Of a stretch of DNA of 64,000 nt, positions 56,346 through 64,000 are shown piece after piece. The position numbers were made by a program, and so were the translations under genes. Under the pieces are notes generated by a model, which was not told the DNA's origin, did no database searches, and saw only the letters and a program-made list of their open reading frames with translations. The first letter of the stretch is position 1; every line of letters starts with the position of its first letter. Source of the stretch: Marinobacter arenosus (GTDB lineage Bacteria > Pseudomonadota > Gammaproteobacteria > Pseudomonadales > Oleiphilaceae); the NCBI RefSeq assembly GCF_019264345.1, contig NZ_JAHVAO010000001.1:2852001-2916000 (forward strand), given 5' to 3'.

Positions 56346-57349
56346 GGCTCGCGCCTCTCCCTTTCTCGCCAGCCCGCCAGAGGCTGTGCCTGAGATGACC
56401 GCAGAGCGGCCAGCAGATGCAGAAGCAGTAACCCCGAAGCGACCAGCACGGGAATCCAGAACAACTCCCGGCGGGGCCGGGCTCTCAGTTCTTCCGCGTT
56501 ATGCGGTGTCATGGCATCGATGGTCCTGTAGACCCGCTCCAGCGCCGTCCGGTCTGTCGCGAGAAATGACTGGCCACCGGTCATCCCTGCAATGCGCGCC
56601 AGGGTTGGCGCATCCACGGCATCGTCAGTTCCTGTGTCGGTCCGGCCAAAGCCAATGGTGTGGATGGTCAGACCCCGATTGTTGGCGATACGCGCTGCCT
56701 GTATTGGGTCGAGCCGGCTGCGGTTGTCATTGCCGTCGGTGAGCAGGATCAGGAGTTTGTCGGGACGGTCACTTTGCTCCAGCAGTTTCAGGGTGACGCC
56801 AATGGCGTCGCCGAGCGCGGTGTTGGCGCCGGCCATGCCGGTCTCGGTCATTGCCAGGATTTGTTGCAGCGTATCGTGTTCCCGGGATGGGGGCGCGAGG
56901 GCAAAGGCGCGGTCCCCGAAGCCGACCAGTCCGATGCGGTCATCCGTGCGCCAGTTAATGAACTGGCTGGCGGCCCGCTTGACCGCGTCCAGCCGCCGGG
57001 TGTCAGCTCCGTCCGAGGTGGTGAAATCGGGTTCGGACATGGATTGGGACAGGTCGATGGCGAGAACCAGGTCGCGCCTGGGTTCGATGTGCGTTATCGG
57101 AGGCCCGAGGTAGGCCGGCCGTGCGGCCGCCGTCAGCAGCAGGGCCCAGATCAGCCAACGCAGGGCGAGGGCGGCCCGGGAGATTCCGGCGGCCCTTGGG
57201 CTGGCTTTCTGCGCTATTCGATCCTTGAAGGCGACCGTGAACGGCACCCGGAGTTTCCGATGGGGCGCCCGGTAGGCGGGCAACCCGTGGTACGCCAATA
57301 GGGGCAGGGGCAGCAACAGCCAGAGCCAGGGAAAATCAAACTGGATCAT
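56342..57349 (-). CDS. VWA domain membrane protein, BatA
   Basis: A 335-residue protein with two N-terminal membrane helices, a VWA domain carrying the complete MIDAS (DLSQS near residue 99, LLTDGND near 204) and a C-terminal helix (FWIPVLVASGLLLLHLLAAL). The aspartates suggest metal-dependent partner binding in the periplasm. It overlaps DUF4381 by 14 bp and the BatB-C fusion by 4 bp. Confidence 0.88.
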   Translation of the reverse strand: MIQFDFPWLWLLLPLPLLAYHGLPAYRAPHRKLRVPFTVAFKDRIAQKASPRAAGISRAALALRWLIWALLLTAAARPAYLGPPITHIEPRRDLVLAIDLSQSMSEPDFTTSDGADTRRLDAVKRAASQFINWRTDDRIGLVGFGDRAFALAPPSREHDTLQQILAMTETGMAGANTALGDAIGVTLKLLEQSDRPDKLLILLTDGNDNRSRLDPIQAARIANNRGLTIHTIGFGRTDTGTDDAVDAPTLARIAGMTGGQSFLATDRTALERVYRTIDAMTPHNAEELRARPRRELFWIPVLVASGLLLLHLLAALRSSQAQPLAGWRERERREP

Positions 57350-57830
57350 GATGAGTCTCCAACCACTGCCGGCACTCGGCGATCACGGCTGCCGCATCCA
57401 GGCGCGTCAGGGTCTGGTCACTGGCGTAGGCCAAATCGGCCAGAGATTCGGCAAAGGTTTCGGAAAGCGGTGTGGCGGCCATGCGTTGCAGTTCGCCTTG
57501 CCAGTCCGGGCCTCCCATGCGCGCCAACTCGGTTGCCGTGTTTCCCGGACGGTTGAGCACCGCACGCTTGAGCAGTTCGGGTATATCCCTCAGTGGCGCA
57601 GTGCTGGCCGGATCCCGGCGCCACTGTGCTTCCAGGACGTCGAGTTCCGCCAGGGCCGCGCGCCGGTAGGCGTTGGTTTTCCGGCGCTGTCTCCAGAAAA
57701 GCAGGCCGGCCACGACCAGGGCCAGCAGCAGGGTCAGTACCAGGGCCCAGCCCCAGGTCTGTGGCCACAGTAAGGGCATGGGCGGGGATGGAAGTTCCCG
57801 GAGCTGTTCCAGATCGCTGACCAGACTCAT
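57336..57830 (-). CDS. DUF4381 membrane protein of the MoxR operon
   Basis: A 164-residue protein with one N-terminal membrane helix (WALVLTLLLALVVAGLLFW, about 27-45) and a helical cytoplasmic region (ALAELDVLEAQWRRDP...LLKRAVLNRPG). This matches DUF4381, which recurs between DUF58 and BatA in MoxR operons. No enzymatic residues are visible; it may be a scaffold. ATGA overlap with DUF58. Confidence 0.87.
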   Translation of the reverse strand: MSLVSDLEQLRELPSPPMPLLWPQTWGWALVLTLLLALVVAGLLFWRQRRKTNAYRRAALAELDVLEAQWRRDPASTAPLRDIPELLKRAVLNRPGNTATELARMGGPDWQGELQRMAATPLSETFAESLADLAYASDQTLTRLDAAAVIAECRQWLETHHDPV

Positions 57831-58774
57831 CGACGCTGTGCTCCCGCCAGTCCAAGAGCCCGCCGGAGTTGGGGCACAGTGGCTTCGCCCGTGCTGATTT
57901 TCAGGTGAGCGACCCGGCTGCGCCTGAGATGTTCGTCGACGATCCGGAACCGTTCGGTGAGAAAATCCGCGACGCTGTTTCGGACGCCTGCATGGCCAAG
58001 GTCGAGGGTCACCTCCACCTGGTCTTCGGCAACGGTTACCACTCCGGCGTCGGGCAGCGTCACAGCCAGCGGGTCGTAAACCTGAATGGCCAGCACGTCA
58101 TTGTGAAGGGAGAGTTGTTGCAGCAGGCCCAGGGTTCGTTCCGTAATGCCGGCAAAATCGCTGACGATGCAGACGGTCTGGTCATGGTAGGCATTCGCAA
58201 GGCAGCCCGAGATGACCTTGTCCAGCTGTCCGACATTGCGCGGAGCGTCGTTATCGACACGCACGGCCTGGTTTTGACGGGCTATCCGGGTGAGTAGATC
58301 GGCAACCCGACGCCGGCTCCGGTGTGGCGTAACCGTATCAAGGCGCTGATCGTTGAAGACAATGCCACCGACCCGGTCGCCGGCGTTGAAGGCTATCCAC
58401 GCTGCCAATGCCGACACTTCCGCGGCTGCCGTCGCTTTCAGTAGGAGCGACGAACCGAACAGCATATCCATGCGTTGATCACACAGGATCATGGTCGGCC
58501 GGTCGCGTTCCTCGGTGAAGCTGCGAACCAAGGGGGTTCCGGCCCTGCGGGTGGCACGCCAGTCCACGTGGCGGATATCGTCACCCCTGGTGTAACGACG
58601 TAGCTCATCGAAGTCGAGCCCGCGTCCGCGCATCCTTGAGCCGTGTTGCCCTGCCAGCTGGCTGTTTGAACGCTGGCGGCCATGGAAGTCGGGGAGTCGT
58701 CCCTCAGGCTCGAGCGCCATCAGCCGATCTGTCGTGGTGAAGACGCCGGTGTTGTCAGTGCGGCTTTGGCCCAT
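57827..58774 (-). CDS. DUF58 domain protein
   Basis: A 315-residue soluble protein with the DUF58 signature GRGLDFDELRRYTRGDDIRHVDWRATRR (about 50-77) and a degenerate VWA-like fold (MILCDQRMDM in place of DxSxS). DUF58 proteins are constant partners of MoxR ATPases and may pass substrates between MoxR and the membrane VWA proteins. It starts 11 bp after the MoxR stop. Confidence 0.9.
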   Translation of the reverse strand: MGQSRTDNTGVFTTTDRLMALEPEGRLPDFHGRQRSNSQLAGQHGSRMRGRGLDFDELRRYTRGDDIRHVDWRATRRAGTPLVRSFTEERDRPTMILCDQRMDMLFGSSLLLKATAAAEVSALAAWIAFNAGDRVGGIVFNDQRLDTVTPHRSRRRVADLLTRIARQNQAVRVDNDAPRNVGQLDKVISGCLANAYHDQTVCIVSDFAGITERTLGLLQQLSLHNDVLAIQVYDPLAVTLPDAGVVTVAEDQVEVTLDLGHAGVRNSVADFLTERFRIVDEHLRRSRVAHLKISTGEATVPQLRRALGLAGAQRR

Positions 58775-58785
58775 GGTGGCTCCCC

Positions 58786-59760
58786 TCAGGCGGGAATCGC
58801 AACCTGATCGAGCAGTCGATCAACGATTTGATCCTCGGTAACCCCATCCGCGATGGCATCGTAGCTGAGCCTCAACCGGTGACGTAGAACCGGCAGGGCG
58901 ACTGCGCGCACGTTGTCCGGGGTGACGTGAGGCTGCTGGTGGAGCCAGGCGTGAGCCCGAGCGGCCCGGTCCAGGGCAATGGCTCCCCGTGGACTGGCCC
59001 CGGTATCGAGCCAGCCACGGAGTGTTGCGTCGGGTGCCAATGCCGGTCGCGTCGACTGGACCAGACTGACGACGTATTGATCGATTTTCGGGGATACAAA
59101 AAGCCGGACGATTTCCCGGCGGGCGGCCAGCAAAATGCCGGGCTGAAAGTCCGGTGCCGACACCGGTTGGGGCGATTCGTTGTCTTGCTCGGACCTGACC
59201 AGCCTCAGCATGTCGCATTCGTGTTCGTGGCTCGGATAATCCAGCACCAGTTTCATGAGAAAACGATCCATCTGGGCTTCGGGCAGGGGATAGGTGCCTT
59301 CCTGCTCGATCGGATTCTGTGTGGCCAGCACCATGAACAGGTCGTCCATCCGGTGGGTAGCACCGGAAACGGTAATCTGGCGTTCCTCCATGACCTCGAG
59401 GAGGGCAGACTGGACCTTGGCCGGGGCCCGGTTGATCTCGTCCGCCAGTATCAGATTGCCAAACAGCGGGCCGGGTTCGAACGCCAGGGATTGCACGCCG
59501 TTGGTGTAGTGCAGTACCTCCGATCCGGTGAGGTCGGAGGGCAGCAGGTCCGGGGTAAACTGGATCCGGCGCATCTGCGCCTCCAGGTGATGGGCGAGCC
59601 GTTTCACCGTGCGGGTCTTGGCCAACCCGGGCAAGCTCTCGATCAGCACATGGCCATCGGAGAGTAGCGCAAGAACCAGTTGTTCGATCAGCTGCTCCTG
59701 ACCCAGCACATCGGAGCTCAGGCGATCGATCAGGGTGACCACAGAATCGTGGGTATTCAT
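58786..59760 (-). CDS. MoxR family AAA+ ATPase
   Basis: A 324-residue ATPase. Walker A SLPGLAKTRTVK (about 38-49), Walker B LILADEINRAPAKVQSALLEVMEERQ (about 99-124), sensor-type ATQNPIEQEGTYPLPEAQMDRF (about 145-166) and the C-terminal helical lid are complete. MoxR proteins act as chaperones that mature or insert cofactors in partner complexes with VWA proteins. Here it leads the DUF58-DUF4381-BatA-BatB/C-BatD operon and lies 70 bp downstream of a sulfatase on the same strand, with a hairpin between. Confidence 0.94.
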   Translation of the reverse strand: MNTHDSVVTLIDRLSSDVLGQEQLIEQLVLALLSDGHVLIESLPGLAKTRTVKRLAHHLEAQMRRIQFTPDLLPSDLTGSEVLHYTNGVQSLAFEPGPLFGNLILADEINRAPAKVQSALLEVMEERQITVSGATHRMDDLFMVLATQNPIEQEGTYPLPEAQMDRFLMKLVLDYPSHEHECDMLRLVRSEQDNESPQPVSAPDFQPGILLAARREIVRLFVSPKIDQYVVSLVQSTRPALAPDATLRGWLDTGASPRGAIALDRAARAHAWLHQQPHVTPDNVRAVALPVLRHRLRLSYDAIADGVTEDQIVDRLLDQVAIPA

Positions 59761-59795
59761 AACCGTCCTCGTAAAAGAACCGTGCCCGGAAAGTG

Positions 59796-59824
59796 GGGAA
59801 ACGCCGCCATGGGCCGCGTTTCCC
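59796..59824 (-). promoter_or_regulatory. Hairpin between second sulfatase and moxR
   Basis: GGGAAACGC (59796-59804) pairs perfectly with GCGTTTCCC (59816-59824), loop CGCCATGGGCC. On the minus strand the stem is followed by CACTTTCCGG, not a T run. It could be a partial terminator or message stabiliser that sets sulfatase above moxR levels. Confidence 0.5.
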
Positions 59825-59830
59825 TGACTC

Positions 59831-61378
59831 TCACTGCGGGTAGTTGAGGAACTGTTCCATCATCTGATCAATGGTAAAGGTCGCCGGTCTCTGGCGGGGT
59901 GGGTACTCCCTGAAGGTGTTCAGGAACTGTTTGACCTTGATCAGCGTCGCCATGCCGCGGGCCTGGATCTTCCGGTCCCACCAGACCTGGTAGGAGTTGG
60001 AGTCGATATCGGCACGCTCGAACGGATCCTGGCGCAGGTTGAATACCTTAGGGATGCGCAGTTTCACGAAAGGCTCGGACCAGACGTTAAACTTGTGTGA
60101 GCGCTGTTCGGCAAAGACCAATTTCCAGGGGCCATCCCGCAAGGCCAGGATATCGCCACCGTCACTGGCGTAGATGAAGTCGTTGCGAGGACCTTCCTCG
60201 ACCTTGCCGGTGAGGTAGGGCAGGAAGTTATAGCCATCGAGATGCACATTGTAGGTTTTGCCGTTGGCCTCGTGGCCCTCCAGCAGTTCCTGCTTGATGT
60301 CGGGAACTCCGGCTGCGGCCATCAGTGTCGGCACCCAGTCCAGGTGGGACATGATGTCGTTGGAAATACTGTTGGAATCGATCTTGCCCGGCCAACGGAC
60401 CAGGGCCGGCACCCGGAAGCCGCCTTCCCAGTTGGTGTTCTTCTCGCCCCGGAAAGGGGTAATGCCGGCATCGGGCCAGTGGTTGTAATGAACACCGTTG
60501 TCCGTGGTGTACAGAACAATGGTGTTATCCGCGACCCCGAGCTCATCAAGTTTGGCCAGCAATTCGCCAACGTGGTTGTCGTGCTCGACCATACCATCAT
60601 TGTAGAAACCCTGGCCGGACAGGCCTCGTGTTTCATCCTTGATGTGAGTGTAGTAATGCATGCGCGTCGAATTGAACCAGACGAAGAAGGGCTCGTCCTG
60701 GTTGTGGGCTTTCTCCATGAAGTTCAGTGACGCCTGCAGGAATTCCTCGTCGATGGTTTCCATCCGTGTGGTATTCAGCGGGCCGAGATCTTCGACCTTG
60801 CCGTCTGCGGTGGAGCGGATGACCCCCCGTGGGGTAATCATCTGGGCAAGCTTGGGATCGTTGGGCCAGGCCGGGTCTTCGGGTGCTTCTTCGGCGTTCA
60901 GGTGGTACAGGTTGCCGAAGAATTCATCGAAGCCGTGGTTGGTGGGCAGGAACTCGTCCCGGTCACCCAGGTGGTTCTTGCCGAACTGGCCGGTGGCATA
61001 CCCCAGGGGTTTCAGCAGTTCTGCCAGGGTGGGATCTTCCGGCTGGATGCCAATCGGGGCTCCCGGAATGCCGACCTTGGTCAGACCGGTCCGGATCGGA
61101 TGCTGGCCGGTGATAAAGGCAGACCGGCCGGCGGTGCAACTTTGCTCCCCGTAGTAATCCGTGAACATCATGCCTTCGTTGGCGATGCGGTCGATGTTCG
61201 GCGTCTGGTATCCCATCATGCCATGGCTGTACTTGCTGATATTGGTAATACCGATATCATCACCCATGATGACAAGAATATTGGGGCGTTCTGCGGCGGC
61301 GGCCACCAAATGGAGGCTGAGCAGGCCGACGCCCAGGATCAGGCGGGTGGCACTCCGGTAGAGGCTTCCGGTAGTCAT
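59831..61378 (-). CDS. Exported type I sulfatase (arylsulfatase), second copy
   Basis: A 515-residue sulfatase with a signal peptide (to about VAAAAE). VIMGDDIG holds the metal Asp pair (39-41), and the formylglycine motif is SCTAGRSAFITG with Cys81. [30 protein letters not shown] near 137-166 is nearly the same as in the first sulfatase, so the two are paralogues, yet their insert regions differ and substrates may differ too. It is divergent from the Crp/Fnr gene (114-bp spacer) and may be the first gene of a seven-gene unit ending with BatD. Confidence 0.9.
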   Translation of the reverse strand: MTTGSLYRSATRLILGVGLLSLHLVAAAAERPNILVIMGDDIGITNISKYSHGMMGYQTPNIDRIANEGMMFTDYYGEQSCTAGRSAFITGQHPIRTGLTKVGIPGAPIGIQPEDPTLAELLKPLGYATGQFGKNHLGDRDEFLPTNHGFDEFFGNLYHLNAEEAPEDPAWPNDPKLAQMITPRGVIRSTADGKVEDLGPLNTTRMETIDEEFLQASLNFMEKAHNQDEPFFVWFNSTRMHYYTHIKDETRGLSGQGFYNDGMVEHDNHVGELLAKLDELGVADNTIVLYTTDNGVHYNHWPDAGITPFRGEKNTNWEGGFRVPALVRWPGKIDSNSISNDIMSHLDWVPTLMAAAGVPDIKQELLEGHEANGKTYNVHLDGYNFLPYLTGKVEEGPRNDFIYASDGGDILALRDGPWKLVFAEQRSHKFNVWSEPFVKLRIPKVFNLRQDPFERADIDSNSYQVWWDRKIQARGMATLIKVKQFLNTFREYPPRQRPATFTIDQMMEQFLNYPQ

Positions 61379-61492
61379 TTTGTTCTCCTGTCGAAGCTCG
61401 CAAGCGTTATTGTCAGAGGTTGGCTTTGTTCGCTTGCTTCGAGTCTACGGCAGGAGCCTCGGGCAACACTGTAACCAGAGTAACAATCCAAT

Positions 61493-62176
61493 ATGACCAA
61501 TGTTCCCGACACACTTGGAAGCTGTGACCTTCTGGCCGGGTTGCCACCGGAGGGGATTGCCGAGGCCGCGCGCCTGGCGACGGTGCGGAGCTTTTCTGAG
61601 GGACAGACCATTTATAGGAAGGGCAGCTCCCAGAAGACCCTGGCGGTGATTGAATCCGGGTCGGTCCGGGTGAACGCCATCAGCGGTGCCGGCAAGGAGC
61701 TGACCCTGATGATTTGTGGGCCGGGAAACTGGTTCGGCGACGGCGTGTTCTGGGAAGATACGCCGCGGCTGTATGGAGCCGTGGCCCATGAGTCCACCAG
61801 ACTGATTGAATTCAGGTCCGATACTTTCGTGAGGCTGCTGGACGCCTTTCCCGAATGTTACCCGGTGATTGTCAGGCAATTGGGGCAACGGCTGCGGGCC
61901 GCTCTGATGGTCATTGAGGATGATGCGCTGCGAGGAATTCCGGCTCGGCTGGCAAGGCGTCTGTTGTTTATAGCGACCTTTCAGCATGGCAATCCCGAGC
62001 CGCCTGTCTCGCTCCGACTGACCCAGGAGCAACTTGGCAGCATGTTGGGCATTTCCCGACAGGCAGCTTACCGGGCCCTGCAGGTATTGCTTGGTGAAGA
62101 TCTGATCGAGTTCCGGTACGGCGTGATTCATCTGAAGGACCGCGAAGGACTGGAAGCCTTCATTGCACGCGAGTAA
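61493..62176 (+). CDS. Crp/Fnr family transcriptional regulator
   Basis: A 227-residue regulator. Residues about 10-125 are a cyclic-nucleotide-binding-fold domain (VIESGSVRVNAISGAGKELTLMICGPGNWFGDGVFWED) and the C-terminus is a winged HTH (LTQEQLGSMLGISRQAAYRALQVL). It lacks the N-terminal cysteine cluster of Fnr, and the phosphate-binding loop (GNWFGDGVF) departs from the Crp GELALMYG-type loop, so the ligand may not be cAMP. Divergent from the second sulfatase, it is a good candidate to control it. Confidence 0.88.
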   Translation: MTNVPDTLGSCDLLAGLPPEGIAEAARLATVRSFSEGQTIYRKGSSQKTLAVIESGSVRVNAISGAGKELTLMICGPGNWFGDGVFWEDTPRLYGAVAHESTRLIEFRSDTFVRLLDAFPECYPVIVRQLGQRLRAALMVIEDDALRGIPARLARRLLFIATFQHGNPEPPVSLRLTQEQLGSMLGISRQAAYRALQVLLGEDLIEFRYGVIHLKDREGLEAFIARE

Positions 62177-62415
62177 AGGCCGCCCCTGGTTTGTCAGTGA
62201 GTACATAAAAGTTAAGTCATTGGCGGCTTAAGTTAAATAACCGGTTGGGGCGGGCTTGTATAGTTTTAAGAGGTGAGGAGATGGTTGCTCCGGCAATCCC
62301 GCAGGCGGAATTTCCTACCTTTGCTGTTTGTGTCGTCTGCGTGCTCCGCACCGGGCCAGGTTGGCCCAAAACTGTGTCCCTTTCAGCCCCTTCTCCCCGG
62401 AGGGGTCTTTTTCGA

Positions 62416-63477
62416 TCAGCGCAGCCAGCCTGGCGCCTTTTTTCGCATGGATAGCAGTCGGGATGACGACTGGATTCCCTGATCTTTTCGCCATTGCCTC
62501 GGACTGACGCCGTACCAGCGCTGGAAGGCGCGCGAGAAAGCCGCCAGGTCGGAGTAGCCGAGAATCCCGGAAAGTTGGGTCAGGCTGATGCCGGATTCCT
62601 GGAGGTAGCGTTCGGCCATGCTCTTGCGGGTCTCGTCCAGGAGCTTTTGGAAGGAGGTGCCTTCCTCAGTCAGGTAGCGCTGCAGAGAGCGGGAGCTGAG
62701 CATCATGTAATCCGCCACAAGATCAATGGTCACCCGGCCGTTGGGCAGAAAATTCTTCATGAGATGCTGAACGTAGGCGGGCAATTCCTGGACTGACAGT
62801 TCATCCATTTTTTCCAGATGCTCGCGCATCAGGGCATGCAGCTTCGGATCGGAATCGCTCAGGGGCAGGTCCAGCAGGCGGGCTTCAAACACCCAGCCAT
62901 TGATGGTGCTGTCGAACTGGGGAGGCAGGCCAAGCAGCCGGCTGTAGGCCTGCGGCGAACTGCCGGGCCCGTGTCGGAAATGCACGCCACTGGGTCGCCA
63001 CTGGGTCCCAAGCAGCATTTTCAGCAAGGCCTTGCCCACCCCGATGGCCAGTTCCACGGCCTGCTTGCTGGCGACCCCCTCGCTCAACAAGGGTTCGTAG
63101 CTGAGAATGGCCATCTTGTCCTCGATGGTGGCGGTCACCAGTCCGCTGGAGGAGTGCAGATGATAATACTGCATCAGTTCGTTCAGCGAATCGCCCACGG
63201 TCTGGGCGTTCTTGAATAGATAAAGCAAACGTCCAAAGATGGTCGTGCCCTGGAAGATACCGTATTCCAACCCGAACAATGGGTGCTCTGTCCGGTTGGC
63301 GCAGTTTTCGAGCAGTGTTGCCATCCGGGAATAGGAAATCAGGCTTTCGGGATGTTCGAGCACGTCCTCGGGCAACCTGGCTTCACGGAGCATCGCCCGG
63401 TAATCCAGGCCGTATTTGGCGCAAAACTCGTCCAGTCGTGCCAGGGACGAGGCTCTGGTGAGATCTGTCGTAACCAT
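62416..63477 (-). CDS. AraC family regulator (Arabinose_bd-type sensor)
   Basis: A 353-residue AraC-type regulator. The N-terminal domain (SLARLDEFCAKYGLDYRAMLREARLPEDVLEHPESLISYSR region) is the Arabinose_bd/OruR type; the C-terminal HTH includes MLSSRSLQRYLTEEGTSFQKLL and LTQLSGILGYSDLAAFSRAFQRWYGVSP. ATG 63477 (MVTTDLTRASS) is chosen; the ORF upstream to 63564 is low-complexity and has no site. It is divergent from the cupin dioxygenase gene over 166 bp and is likely its regulator. The 239 bp between it and crp shows no clear gene. Confidence 0.88.
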   Translation of the reverse strand: MVTTDLTRASSLARLDEFCAKYGLDYRAMLREARLPEDVLEHPESLISYSRMATLLENCANRTEHPLFGLEYGIFQGTTIFGRLLYLFKNAQTVGDSLNELMQYYHLHSSSGLVTATIEDKMAILSYEPLLSEGVASKQAVELAIGVGKALLKMLLGTQWRPSGVHFRHGPGSSPQAYSRLLGLPPQFDSTINGWVFEARLLDLPLSDSDPKLHALMREHLEKMDELSVQELPAYVQHLMKNFLPNGRVTIDLVADYMMLSSRSLQRYLTEEGTSFQKLLDETRKSMAERYLQESGISLTQLSGILGYSDLAAFSRAFQRWYGVSPRQWRKDQGIQSSSRLLSMRKKAPGWLR

Positions 63478-63643
63478 AATGAGGTGTAATTGTTGTTCAC
63501 GATTGTAACGGGTAACGCTAGCTGCATTGGCGGGAAATAACAAGAAAACGGCATTTTCTATCATGTGCCGTCATCGGAATCGGGTGACCATGAAATCTGG
63601 CAGGTATTGCCAACGGCAAAACAATCTACAAGAGAGGTCGACC

Positions 63644-64000
63644 ATGACGACGCCAAACCAGGTTTTTGAGCACCACGAACTGCTTTATGTGAATTCCAAG
63701 AATCAGCCTGTTTATGAAGACGCCATGCCAGGCGTGCCAGGCATTGATGTACAACCGCTTTTCCTTGATCCGCATAACGGTGTCTGGGTGCTGAAAGTCT
63801 GGTTCCATCCGGGTGTGACGCTGCCCCGTCACTACCACACGGGCACGGTGCACCTGTTCACGATTTCGGGTCATTGGGAATACAAGGAATACCCCAACGA
63901 TCCCCAGACCGACGGTTGCTACCTGTACGAGCCGGGCGGTTCCATTCACCAGTTCACCACGCCAGCGACCAACACCGGGCCGACAGAGACCCTGATGGTG
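63644..64000 (+). CDS. ChrR-type cupin, 2,4'-dihydroxyacetophenone dioxygenase family (3' truncated)
   Basis: The first 119 codons of a gene that continues past the window. It encodes a ChrR-like cupin: WVLKVWFHPGVTLPRHYHTGTVHLFTISGHWEY (about 48-80) has the His-x-His metal motif, and CYLYEPGGSIHQF (about 92-104) supplies a third His. The family includes 2,4'-dihydroxyacetophenone dioxygenase, an Fe-dependent ring-side-chain cleaving enzyme; many annotated members have no tested activity. A GAGAGG site precedes the ATG. It is divergent from an AraC regulator. Confidence 0.8.
   Translation, partial: MTTPNQVFEHHELLYVNSKNQPVYEDAMPGVPGIDVQPLFLDPHNGVWVLKVWFHPGVTLPRHYHTGTVHLFTISGHWEYKEYPNDPQTDGCYLYEPGGSIHQFTTPATNTGPTETLMV

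Noticed and set aside
62245..62482. Small plus-strand frames and a CCCCT...AGGGG hairpin between crp and araC
   Set aside because: A weak TATAGT box and a hairpin with a few T might mark a small RNA, but the -35 and stem are too poor to support it.

Overview
The window looks like chromosome from a marine, moderately halophilic gammaproteobacterium, most likely Marinobacter or a close relative. This is an inference from high-GC coding sequence, a compatible-solute TRAP transporter that closely matches what I recall of Halomonas TeaABC, benzoate uptake genes, several TRAP/ABC binding proteins and many c-di-GMP proteins. I count 57 protein-coding genes, two of them cut by the window edges. I see no rRNA, tRNA, CRISPR array, insertion sequence or prophage. 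Coding is dense, with many ATGA start/stop overlaps and convergent ends a few bases apart.

Layout. 0-2.6 kb: the end of an aromatic-acid MFS permease and a BenE benzoate permease. 2.6-12.1 kb: mostly housekeeping genes: two thioesterases, a DJ-1/PfpI protein, a solute-binding protein translationally coupled to an RNase J-like nuclease, an HD-GYP protein, a TauE/SafE permease, YchJ, DUF3565, a DCC protein and a SixA-CHAD fusion. 12.3-21.8 kb: a chemoreceptor, an orphan TRAP binding protein, a four-gene polyamine-type ABC importer and a membrane diguanylate cyclase. 21.8-25.4 kb: a teaABCD-like ectoine TRAP operon on the minus strand, with a sigma-54-like promoter and a hairpin between the first two genes. 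25.5-31.7 kb: a hydrolase, glutathione peroxidase, LLM oxidoreductase, phosphoesterase, Nmad3 protein, enoyl-CoA hydratase, a stand-alone ovothiol-type methyltransferase and NfsA. 31.9-39.4 kb: a second diguanylate cyclase, minimal eutBC, two unknown genes (one a degenerate gluzincin lipoprotein) and katG.

39.4-62.2 kb is the least ordinary part. It holds a diheme SO2930-type lipoprotein with its beta-helix partner, two related exported sulfatases, an acyl-CoA synthetase, an AraC regulator, an octaheme-HEAT-TPR protein, a CurA-like reductase with an SDR, a mono-heme propeller protein, a complete MoxR-DUF58-DUF4381-BatA-BatB/C-BatD operon directly downstream of the second sulfatase, and a divergent Crp/Fnr regulator. 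Read together, this suggests periplasmic desulfation and oxidation of an unknown sulfate ester, with a MoxR/VWA module assisting exported proteins. That is a hypothesis, not a demonstrated pathway. The window ends with an AraC regulator divergent from a ChrR-type cupin dioxygenase.
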